From Oscillospiraceae bacterium (lineage in GTDB: Bacteria > Bacillota > Clostridia > Oscillospirales > Ruminococcaceae), in assembly GCA_016302655.1 (NCBI GenBank), contig JAEDNF010000013.1, positions 1 to 14,260 on the forward strand: 14,260 nt of DNA, given 5' to 3'. Positions 6,579-13,403 of this stretch are shown one piece after another (position 1 is the first letter of the stretch; each line of letters opens with the position of its first letter). A program made the position numbers and the translations under genes. Below the pieces are notes generated by a model, which worked only from the letters and a program-made list of their open reading frames with translations, was not told the origin of the DNA and did not search any database.

Positions 6579-7523
6579 ATGATATTCGCAAGCATAAACA
6601 ACCTGGTCAAGAATTACGGCAACAACTGTGCGGTTGATAATCTCAGCTTCAATGTTAACGAAGGTGAGATATTCGGACTGATCGGTCCCAACGGTGCAGG
6701 TAAATCAACAACCATAAACATTATCACAACTCTTGATGAAATGACTTCAGGCAGTATCACAATAAATGGTATGGATATTGCCAAGAACAGAAGTGAAATA
6801 AGAAGGATAATAGGCTGTGTGCCGCAGGAGATTGCTGTTTATCCTTATCTTACCGCAAAGGAAAATGTTGAGTTTTTCGCTTCTCTCTACGGTCTGAAAG
6901 GTGAAGAGCTTCACAAGAATGCTATGACAGCACTTGAGTTTGCCGGACTTGCAGACAAAGCCGATATGAAACCCAAGAAAATGTCGGGCGGTATGAAGCG
7001 CAGACTAAACATTGCCTGCGGCATTGCTCACAGACCGAAGTTAATTGTTATGGACGAGCCTACGGTAGGCGTTGACGCTCAGTCAAGAGAGCATATAATG
7101 AGCTCTATAAAGAAGCTCAGAAACAGCGGTGCTACAATTATATATACATCGCATTATATGCACGAAGTCGAAGAAATCTGTGACAGGGTAGCTATTATCG
7201 ATAAAGGACGGCTTGTTGCGGAAGGTACTCAGCAGGAGCTTATAACGATGATCACAGACAGCTGTACCGTATGCATTACTACTAAGCAATGTGACAGTTC
7301 AACACGCACTACTGTAATTAATTCGTTATCTAATCTTCCGGATGTCAACAGAGTATCTTTTGAAGATAACTGCATCAGCGTAGATATCAGTATCAATTGC
7401 AACGATATCTCGCATGTTATAAGCGAGCTTGTCAGACTTGAAATCCCCGTACTCGAAGTGAATACCGAAAAGCCTGATATGGATTCGGTTTTCCTTTCGC
7501 TTACCGGTCACGAAATACGATAA
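6579..7523 (+). CDS. ABC transporter ATP-binding subunit
   Basis: Cytoplasmic ATPase that should power the two membrane proteins encoded next. The 314-residue protein has Walker A GPNGAGKST (36-44), Q-loop Q83 in VPQEIAVYP, signature MSGGM (135-139), Walker B LIVMDE (155-160) and H-loop H192. The sequence KPKKMSGGMKRRLNIACG and the GLIGPNGAGKSTT context place it with drug and peptide exporters of the ABC-2 (DrrA/CcmA-like) group. Residues from about 225 onward form the accessory C-terminal domain of this group. The start is ATG 6579, because GAAAGGAGAG sits just before it; the frame is open to an upstream GTG at 6543 that has no such site. The substrate is unknown. Confidence 0.95.
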   Translation: MIFASINNLVKNYGNNCAVDNLSFNVNEGEIFGLIGPNGAGKSTTINIITTLDEMTSGSITINGMDIAKNRSEIRRIIGCVPQEIAVYPYLTAKENVEFFASLYGLKGEELHKNAMTALEFAGLADKADMKPKKMSGGMKRRLNIACGIAHRPKLIVMDEPTVGVDAQSREHIMSSIKKLRNSGATIIYTSHYMHEVEEICDRVAIIDKGRLVAEGTQQELITMITDSCTVCITTKQCDSSTRTTVINSLSNLPDVNRVSFEDNCISVDISINCNDISHVISELVRLEIPVLEVNTEKPDMDSVFLSLTGHEIR

Positions 7524-7535
7524 GGAGTTCGGAAT

Positions 7536-8633
7536 ATGTTCAGTATAATTATAAAGGAGATAAAGGAGTTTTACAGAAGCCCTGTAAGCTTATTCATGGC
7601 AATAGTGTTTCCTGCGCTTCTTGTATTCTTTTTAGGCACTATGCTACAGAATCTTGATGTCTCCGATTGGGAAATAGGCGAAATCAATATTCAGTACAGC
7701 GCTTCACAGGCTGATGAGATAAGCGCAAAATCATTCGACGATTTTTTATCGGGTATTGAAATGGTAAAGTCCGAAAAGAATGATAATAAATCAGAAGCTC
7801 TTGAACTTACTGATAAAGGGGAAATTAAAGCATATATAGAGCTTAATAACGGTGAGATAGTATTACACACAGGAGATGACGGTGTTGCTAACAGGGCGCT
7901 CGTATCTTTGCTCAATTCTTACATAGCAATGTCTGATACGTATGTTAAAATAGCTATAAGCGATCCTGCAATGCTTAATAATATTGCTTCAATTGACACC
8001 GATAAATCTTATGTTGAGCAGGACGGACTCGGTCTGAACCGCAGTATGCTGGATTATTACGGCGTTTGTATGGCTGTAATGATGATATTTATGAGCCATA
8101 TAATTATGGGCTGCGAGACATTCAAGGATGAACAAAAAATGTTTACAATGTCAAGGCTTGTTACCTCTCCTCTCGGAAAGATGAAGCTGTTCTTCGGCAA
8201 GATGCTTGGACTTCTTCCTTCAGCCGCATTTTCAAATCTCACTATAATGGTTTTATCATCGTATGTATTCGGAGCCCACTATTGCGATAACTTTGGCGGC
8301 AATCTGCTGTTGTTCGCAATGCTGACCTGCTGTTCAATGGCCGCTATTGCAATAGGCATACTGATAGGCTTTGTTATTAAAGTTCCGGCTACAGGAATAG
8401 TAATGCCGTTTGCCTGGGCGATGCTGTTCTTCTCAGGCTCATTCTCAAAAGAAATATTCTTTGAGGGCTTCAGTAATAACCTTCCGCCTTATCTTGTACA
8501 GCAGGCAGCATTCAATCTTACTCTCTATAACGATGCAAGTAAGGCGATAATAGTAATTTGTGTGGCTCTTGCTATAACCTTTATTGCTTCCGGTGCCGGA
8601 GCAGCAATATTTTCTAAAAAAAGAGCAGTCTGA
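7536..8633 (+). CDS. ABC-2 type transporter permease 1
   Basis: A 365-residue inner-membrane subunit. One transmembrane helix at about residues 18-36 is followed by a large extracytoplasmic region (about 40-170). A C-terminal membrane domain then has helices near 172-192, 225-246, 257-281, 285-304 and 336-358. This is the ABC2_membrane_3 layout seen in antibiotic and lipid exporters. AAGGAG overlaps the end of the ATPase gene, and the ATG follows 12 nt after that stop. It probably pairs with the second permease as a heterodimer. The substrate cannot be read from the sequence. Confidence 0.9.
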   Translation: MFSIIIKEIKEFYRSPVSLFMAIVFPALLVFFLGTMLQNLDVSDWEIGEINIQYSASQADEISAKSFDDFLSGIEMVKSEKNDNKSEALELTDKGEIKAYIELNNGEIVLHTGDDGVANRALVSLLNSYIAMSDTYVKIAISDPAMLNNIASIDTDKSYVEQDGLGLNRSMLDYYGVCMAVMMIFMSHIIMGCETFKDEQKMFTMSRLVTSPLGKMKLFFGKMLGLLPSAAFSNLTIMVLSSYVFGAHYCDNFGGNLLLFAMLTCCSMAAIAIGILIGFVIKVPATGIVMPFAWAMLFFSGSFSKEIFFEGFSNNLPPYLVQQAAFNLTLYNDASKAIIVICVALAITFIASGAGAAIFSKKRAV

Positions 8634-8648
8634 AAGGAGAGAACTACT

Positions 8649-9785
8649 TTGAGTAATATAAAATCCGTATTCTTAGGAATGATGAGAAGGCTTAAAGTTG
8701 CGTTGGCAGTATCTTTACTTGTAGGTTTATTCGGTATAGTTCTTTATTATCTCGGCAGACCTATCGCACAGCTTTACAATGCTGATGATAAAATAGATGT
8801 TGCTCTTATTGACAACGACAAATCTGTACTGTCTGAACAGCTTAAAATTTACCTCAGCGAAAAGGTAAATATGAATATCGAAGAAAATGAACCGGAAAAA
8901 TTTCAGGAAAAATTGATTAATCGTGACATATCTGCTATAATAGATATACCTTCGGGACTTCAGGAGGATATGCTAAGCGGAAAAAGTGCTGTAATCAATA
9001 CAACTACGCTTGATGATTATGAGAACGGAGCTTATGTCAGCGTATATATCGACAGCTTTATGAGAAGCGCAGACACCGCCGCTAAGGCTGCCTGCGGTGA
9101 TTCGGATACTTTTTCGGATATACTTACATCGACCGCTTATGAAACTAAGCTTTCTACAGTAAACGCTGTTGTTTCAGACCGTGAAGAAGATTTTGTAGCT
9201 GCGGGCTTCTCGTTCGCCGAAGGCTTCATGATGATGCTTGTATCTGCTATCGGCATCTTTATTACTATTGCAGTAATGGATGACAGGCAGTATGGCACTT
9301 ACAGCAGAATGTGTATATCTTCGGTAACCGGATTGCAGTATATATCAGGTACACTCGCTGCCAGCTCCATTATATCTCTTCTTACGCTTCTTCCGCTTCC
9401 GGTATATCTTATTTGTACAGGAGCACAGATCAATATACAGCCTGTAATACTGTTTGTTGTAATAATAGTATATTCTATATTCAACTCAGCACTTGAGGTT
9501 TTGCTTGCTCAGCTGATCAACACAAAGCAGGCGCTTGCTACTTTATCAGGATGCATTACAAGCATCGGTGCGCTTCTCGGCGGAGCATGGTTCCCGATTG
9601 ACCAGTCTGTAGGATTTCTCAAATATCTTTCATATATCACTCCGCAGTACTGGTATGTAAACTTTGTATCGGGAGAAGCAGAACAGCCGCTTATAAATCT
9701 GTTGGTACTTGTTCTGTATACTATACTTATTATGCTTTCCAGCGCAGTTTTATTCAGTAGGAAATCATCTGTTGTTAAAGCATAA
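8649..9785 (+). CDS. ABC-2 type transporter permease 2
   Basis: A 378-residue membrane subunit with the same layout as its neighbour. It has a first helix at about 17-36 after a basic start, an extracytoplasmic region 40-187, and then helices near 189-210, 232-256, 264-286, 295-313 and 350-370. The string GGAWFPIDQSVGFLKYLSYITPQYW (about 311-335) is typical of the last loop of ABC-2 exporters. The start is TTG at 8649, with AAAGGAGAG about 8 nt upstream and no competing ATG. It follows the first permease by 15 nt. The two permeases have similar topology but clearly different sequences, so this is a heterodimer rather than a recent duplication. Confidence 0.9.
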   Translation: MSNIKSVFLGMMRRLKVALAVSLLVGLFGIVLYYLGRPIAQLYNADDKIDVALIDNDKSVLSEQLKIYLSEKVNMNIEENEPEKFQEKLINRDISAIIDIPSGLQEDMLSGKSAVINTTTLDDYENGAYVSVYIDSFMRSADTAAKAACGDSDTFSDILTSTAYETKLSTVNAVVSDREEDFVAAGFSFAEGFMMMLVSAIGIFITIAVMDDRQYGTYSRMCISSVTGLQYISGTLAASSIISLLTLLPLPVYLICTGAQINIQPVILFVVIIVYSIFNSALEVLLAQLINTKQALATLSGCITSIGALLGGAWFPIDQSVGFLKYLSYITPQYWYVNFVSGEAEQPLINLLVLVLYTILIMLSSAVLFSRKSSVVKA

Positions 9786-9801
9786 CTGAAAGGAAACTGA
9801 A

Positions 9802-10923
9802 TTGTCACTGATATATCTTATATTCAAGCTGACGGCAATCGTTACATACGGTGTTGTCAATGTGTACAATAACAGCAGACCCGGCGATACGGTTATTACC
9901 GTACTCGCCTTTTCCTGCTTTGTGATGGTGGAATATCTTCTGTCGAAAAAGATGAAAAGAGATATACCGGCGGCTGTTTGTTCTTGCATTTCTGCTGTGA
10001 TATGCTTTGCCATATACAGCGACAACCTGGTTTACTATTTATGTTTTGCTGTGATTTACGCAGTTGAAGTTTTCAGTAGGAAAAAATATTTCTGGCAGAT
10101 TTGCTGTGTACTAATTGCTTTGATATATATTATTCTTAAGCCGCCCTTTGAGAATACGCTCATACTTGCTATCATGCTTATTTTCTTTGTTCTTGTCAGA
10201 ATTACCGCCCTTCAGCTTGAAGAATGCAGAAATCAGCTTGCTAAGGGCAGAGAAGAGGCGGTAAAGCTAAGCAGGAAGCTATCCGGTTATGAAGAATACA
10301 CCAAAACCGTAAAACAATCTTCCGCAATAGAAGAACGAAGAAGGTTCTCAGCCCGGATACACGATAAATTGGGACACAGCATTTCCGGAAGCATAATTCT
10401 TCTTGAAGCCGCAAAGCTGAACATAAAAAAAGATCCCGACAGCGCCGAGAAATGTATAACTACCGTTACCGAAAACTTAAGAAGCGGTGTTGATGAAATC
10501 AGAAAAGCTCTTCGTGAAGAAAGGCCCGACAGCCGCACTATCGGAATCAGCGAGCTTAAAGAGATACTTGATGAATTTAAAGCTACTTACGGAATCAAAA
10601 CATCCCTTATCATTAAAGGCGATGCCGACAGGATATCGTTTCAGATATGGAATTGTATAAAAGAAAATCTGACAGAAACGCTGACAAATACTTTAAAACA
10701 TTCATCCGCCGATGAGTTTTCTCTTACAATATCGGTTATGAATAAAGTGATAAGAGCTGAATTTAAGGACAACGGCGGAGGCTCTGACAGTTTCAGAAAA
10801 GGCACGGGACTTACAGCTATTGAGGAGCGAACCGTTCTGACAGACGGAAAATGTATATTTCTTATTCAGCCCGACCGATTTTCTGTTGTCAATATTTTTA
10901 ATATCAGGGAGGAAAATAAATGA
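9802..10923 (+). CDS. NarL-type (HisKA_3) sensor histidine kinase
   Basis: Membrane sensor kinase, 373 residues. About five hydrophobic segments fill residues 1-135 with very short loops, so there is no external ligand domain and sensing is likely within the membrane, as in DesK- or LiaS-like kinases. A short coiled coil (136-175) leads to the dimerisation and phosphotransfer domain EERRRFSARIHDKLGHSIS, with H187 as the phospho-acceptor. The ATPase domain has the N-box TETLTNTLKHSS (291-302, N296), the G1 motif DNGGG (323-327) and GTGLTAIEER (334-343). The start is TTG at 9802 after GAAAGGAAA; no better ATG is available. The gene is 16 nt after permease 2 and overlaps the response regulator by 4 nt, so the pair is cognate. 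Confidence 0.93.
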   Translation: MSLIYLIFKLTAIVTYGVVNVYNNSRPGDTVITVLAFSCFVMVEYLLSKKMKRDIPAAVCSCISAVICFAIYSDNLVYYLCFAVIYAVEVFSRKKYFWQICCVLIALIYIILKPPFENTLILAIMLIFFVLVRITALQLEECRNQLAKGREEAVKLSRKLSGYEEYTKTVKQSSAIEERRRFSARIHDKLGHSISGSIILLEAAKLNIKKDPDSAEKCITTVTENLRSGVDEIRKALREERPDSRTIGISELKEILDEFKATYGIKTSLIIKGDADRISFQIWNCIKENLTETLTNTLKHSSADEFSLTISVMNKVIRAEFKDNGGGSDSFRKGTGLTAIEERTVLTDGKCIFLIQPDRFSVVNIFNIREENK

Positions 10924-11543
10924 AAATTATTATTGCCGATGATGATAATATAATCCGTGAGGGGCTGAAAATGATTATTTCCTCTCAGCCCGACTTTGAA
11001 ATAGTCGGAGTCGGCTCGAACGGTTCGGAAGCTATCGACCTATGCAGACAGAATAAAGTGGATATTGCTCTGCTTGATATAAGAATGCCTGTTAAAGACG
11101 GAATTACTGCCGCTATGACAATGCTTGACGAGAATCTGTGTAAACCGCTTCTTCTCACGACCTTTGACGAGCAGGAGCTTATTGAAAGGGCGCTAAAGGT
11201 CGGAGTAAGCGGTTATATTCTAAAAAACACGCCAACTGAAGGGATTTTCAGCGCTCTTCGTACCGTATACAGCGGCGGAACGGTTTTTCAGGAAGACATT
11301 CTTTCGTATATCCGTGACGCTGCGGTAAAATGCTACGGAAAGAGCGCAGTATTCAATCTGCTTACAGACAGAGAACTTGAAGTTGTAAAGCTTATTGCAG
11401 AAGGATATTCAAACCAGGAAATAGCCGATAAATTGTATCTGTCAAACGGAACTGTAAGAAATTATATAAGCGTTATTCTCGAAAAAACGGGACTTGAGCA
11501 CAGAACGCAGATAGCGGTAAGATATCTGAAAGGCGATGAATAA
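10920..11543 (+). CDS. NarL/LuxR-family response regulator
   Basis: DNA-binding response regulator, 207 residues, cognate to the kinase it overlaps (ATGA junction, GGGAGG upstream). The receiver domain spans residues 1-118, with acidic pocket D7-D8, phospho-acceptor D53 in LLDIRMP, T80 and K102. A LuxR-type helix-turn-helix covers about 145-203: LTDRELEVVKLIAEGYSNQEIADKLYLSNGTVRNYIS. It probably regulates its own operon in response to the condition sensed by the kinase, for example envelope stress from a compound exported by the ABC proteins. That role is inferred from operon context and the similar Bacillus yvfRSTU-type arrangement. Confidence 0.95.
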   Translation: MKIIIADDDNIIREGLKMIISSQPDFEIVGVGSNGSEAIDLCRQNKVDIALLDIRMPVKDGITAAMTMLDENLCKPLLLTTFDEQELIERALKVGVSGYILKNTPTEGIFSALRTVYSGGTVFQEDILSYIRDAAVKCYGKSAVFNLLTDRELEVVKLIAEGYSNQEIADKLYLSNGTVRNYISVILEKTGLEHRTQIAVRYLKGDE

Positions 11544-11548
11544 ACAAT

Positions 11549-11598
11549 ATGTATAATATATCCCTGTGATTTTTCTTCACAGGGATAAAATTATACAT
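11549..11598. terminator. Long hairpin between convergent genes, possible bidirectional terminator
   Basis: TATCCCTGTGA (11559-11569) pairs perfectly with TCACAGGGATA (11577-11587) around a 7-nt loop. Beyond a 1x2-nt internal loop, the outer arms ATGTATAAT (11549-11557) and ATTATACAT (11590-11598) pair for 9 more bp. Neither strand has a clean T-run after the stem. The right arm reaches the stop codon of the minus-strand HAD gene. It probably protects or ends both convergent transcripts. Confidence 0.65.
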
Positions 11599-13163
11599 CA
11601 AGTAATTCTGTACAGATATTCGTTGCCTTTTTTACCGACATAATCAATCACTCCGACATATTGAAGTATCTTGATTATAATTGAAGCATCACCGGAACGA
11701 ATACACTTTCTGAAGTCACGAAGAGTAAACAATTCGGGAAGGTTTTCGGGTAAAAAACAGCGGTAGCTGTCGCTGTCTTCAAGATAAGTCAGCTGCAGAA
11801 GGGAAGTCGGTACAGTTACTTTACGGTCGGTCTTTCGCCGTTTCATATCTTTACAGCAATACCGCAGATTTTCTACTGCAATATCCGCAATGCAGATAGT
11901 AAGATTAGGGTCGTTAAGATATTGTTTTATTCTGTAAAGCTCAATAAAAAAATCGGTTAAATCATTTGCGGTTACCGTTCTTCCGCTTTTAAGAAGCTCA
12001 CCGCTTGATTTATCAATATAGTTTAATCTGCTTTTCTTGTGAAATGGATAAACTACAGTAACATGAGACGCTTTCAGAAAAACATTCAGCTTAGGTACAA
12101 GATTCTTGAAATTTGCTGTCTGAATTTCAAATATGCCGTTCTCGGTAACAAGATCGGCGTAATAATTCCCGATTTTTATTTCTTTGTCAAACAGGGAAGA
12201 GGCGAAGTAGCTTTTCAGGGTGGCGTGAATTTGCTTTTCGTTTAGTACACCAACACCATCTCCGCTGTCAGCTGTGGCTGTACATGAACTGAAACGCTGG
12301 TTATCGGGTGTAACTTTTAAAGGCTGTTTGTTATACTGCCATACTGTAACATCGTCATTTGCAATGAATACAGGAACGCCGCTTTGTTCATTTGAGCGTA
12401 TTACTCCCGTTGAAAGCTTTTTAAGCTCTTCTGAAGCATTTGAAACAGCATAGCTTTTATCGGCAACGGAAAACATAGAAATGTCGTTGGTATTATCACC
12501 GAAACAGATCAGTTCATCTGCTCCGAGCATTTCTTTGAGCTTTAATGCGGCATTGGCTTTGGATACATCGTCACGATATATCTCATACCAATATTCATTT
12601 ATATCGTAAGTATCAGGCTGATAATTACGGGAAAAGCCGTTTTTCATATAAAAATATCCGTCGAGTTCTTCCGGTGGCGTTAACGGCTCTATAAGCGTTA
12701 TATAATATATGCTTCCGCTGAACAGTTCATCATAATTTTTTGCACAGTAAAGCCTTTTATCTCCGGCTCTATCGGCAAGATAGCGCTTAGTTCCTTTATT
12801 CAGACGCTCTTTAAGATAACTTACACGCTCGTTATTGCCTATTACGGAGTAAACGAGCAGCGATTCTTGATGTTCACAAAAGAAATCTTTTAGGAACGAT
12901 ACTGCTTCATCGGAAAAGTAGTGCGATACAAGTCTTTCCTTTGTAAGTGGATTTATTATAAATGCGCCGTTATGCGTAATAACAGGAAGCCTGAAATTTA
13001 TATCGTTGACTTTAGGAGCCGCAGAATGAATGGATCTTGCGGTAGCATAGCTTATAGCTTTTCCGTTTTCTATTTCTTTGTTCATAAGTGCCGCAGTCAG
13101 TTTTCCTGTCTGCGCTTTATGGTCGAGAAGCGTACCGTCAAGGTCTGTTAAGTATAGTTTCAT
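11598..13163 (-). CDS. Cof-type HAD phosphatase fused to nuclease-like and winged-helix C-terminal region
   Basis: A 521-residue protein in one uninterrupted frame. Residues 1-268 are a complete Cof-type (IIB) HAD hydrolase: motif I DLDGT (D7, D9), motif II around YATARS (T41), K202 and motif IV GDNTND (222-227). These enzymes dephosphorylate sugar phosphates, flavins or similar small molecules; the substrate is unknown. Residues 270-305 are a polar linker. The C-terminal half is not HAD. NEKQIHATLKSYF (308-320), EIKIGNYYADLV (328-339) and GIFEIQT (343-349) resemble a PD-(D/E)XK-like core with D337, E346 and Q348. VTVVYPF (368-374) is a further buried strand. Residues 474-521 look like a winged helix ending GKKGNEYLYRIT. 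ATG 13163 follows GGGGTGAAGAA. No in-frame start codon lies near the linker, so a split gene is unlikely. The HAD part is certain; the C-terminal interpretation is tentative. Confidence 0.85.
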   Translation of the reverse strand: MKLYLTDLDGTLLDHKAQTGKLTAALMNKEIENGKAISYATARSIHSAAPKVNDINFRLPVITHNGAFIINPLTKERLVSHYFSDEAVSFLKDFFCEHQESLLVYSVIGNNERVSYLKERLNKGTKRYLADRAGDKRLYCAKNYDELFSGSIYYITLIEPLTPPEELDGYFYMKNGFSRNYQPDTYDINEYWYEIYRDDVSKANAALKLKEMLGADELICFGDNTNDISMFSVADKSYAVSNASEELKKLSTGVIRSNEQSGVPVFIANDDVTVWQYNKQPLKVTPDNQRFSSCTATADSGDGVGVLNEKQIHATLKSYFASSLFDKEIKIGNYYADLVTENGIFEIQTANFKNLVPKLNVFLKASHVTVVYPFHKKSRLNYIDKSSGELLKSGRTVTANDLTDFFIELYRIKQYLNDPNLTICIADIAVENLRYCCKDMKRRKTDRKVTVPTSLLQLTYLEDSDSYRCFLPENLPELFTLRDFRKCIRSGDASIIIKILQYVGVIDYVGKKGNEYLYRIT

Positions 13164-13192
13164 TTCTTCACCCCGATTGATTATATATATCT

Positions 13193-13221
13193 ATAATAAC
13201 AGAAAAACTTTATCAATTCAA
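13193..13221 (-). promoter_or_regulatory. Promoter of the HAD fusion gene
   Basis: On the minus strand, TTGAAT (13216-13221) is followed after 17 nt by TATTAT (13193-13198), 30 nt upstream of the ATG. The -35 box is embedded in the 12-mer CAAACCTCTTGA (plus-strand 13218-13229), which recurs at the gap promoter. Confidence 0.65.
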
Positions 13222-13234
13222 GAGGTTTGTCTAT

Positions 13235-13253
13235 ATTGCACAAAATGCGCAAT
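13235..13253. promoter_or_regulatory. Operator-like palindrome between divergent promoters
   Basis: ATTGCACAAAATGCGCAAT is an inverted repeat with arms ATTGCxCA and TGxGCAAT, one mismatched pair and a 3-nt centre. It sits upstream of both -35 boxes, in the middle of the divergent control region. It is a candidate repressor or activator site with no identified protein. Confidence 0.4.
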
Positions 13254-13282
13254 CAAAAGTCGGCAATAATTAACTTTCTTTT

Positions 13283-13302
13283 TTTGATAAAAAATTATCA
13301 AA
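13283..13302. promoter_or_regulatory. Perfect palindrome just upstream of the gap -35 box
   Basis: TTTGATAA and TTATCAAA pair perfectly around AAAA (8-bp arms). The palindrome ends 4 nt before the gap -35 box and overlaps the left end of the 12-mer. It may be an operator, or an AT-rich UP element that happens to be symmetric. No T-run supports a terminator role for either neighbouring gene. Confidence 0.4.
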
Positions 13303-13306
13303 CCTC

Positions 13307-13335
13307 TTGATAAAGAGAGAAAAATTTTGTATAAT
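13307..13335 (+). promoter_or_regulatory. Strong sigma-A promoter of gap
   Basis: TTGATA (13307-13312), a 17-nt spacer and a perfect TATAAT (13330-13335) form a near-consensus promoter, as expected for a highly expressed glycolytic gene. Transcription would begin near 13342, leaving a leader of about 60 nt. Confidence 0.88.
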
Positions 13336-13371
13336 ATAAAGGTAGAAATTTAGCAGATGCTATGCAGCTGC

Positions 13372-13388
13372 AAAAATTCAAAATTTTT
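13372..13388 (+). other. Small leader hairpin next to the gap ribosome binding site
   Basis: AAAAATT (13372-13378) can pair with AATTTTT (13382-13388) around a CAA loop, directly before the strong ribosome site AGGAGGAA (13389-13396). Such hairpins can stabilise the mRNA 5' end. It is weak because it is all A-U. Confidence 0.3.
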
Positions 13389-13403
13389 AGGAGGAATATT
13401 CCA

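Larger units (their letters stand above)
13218..13310. repeat. 12-bp inverted repeat shared by divergent promoters
   Basis: CAAACCTCTTGA occurs on the plus strand at 13299-13310 and on the minus strand at 13218-13229. Each copy contains the start of a -35 box (TTGA), and each is separated from its -10 box by 19 nt. The copies are 69-70 nt apart, so this is more plausibly a pair of regulatory sites than an RNA hairpin. Confidence 0.7.

Noticed and set aside
13283..13302. TTTGATAA/TTATCAAA palindrome as a terminator
   Set aside because: No gene ends here; it lies in a divergent promoter region and lacks a following T-run.
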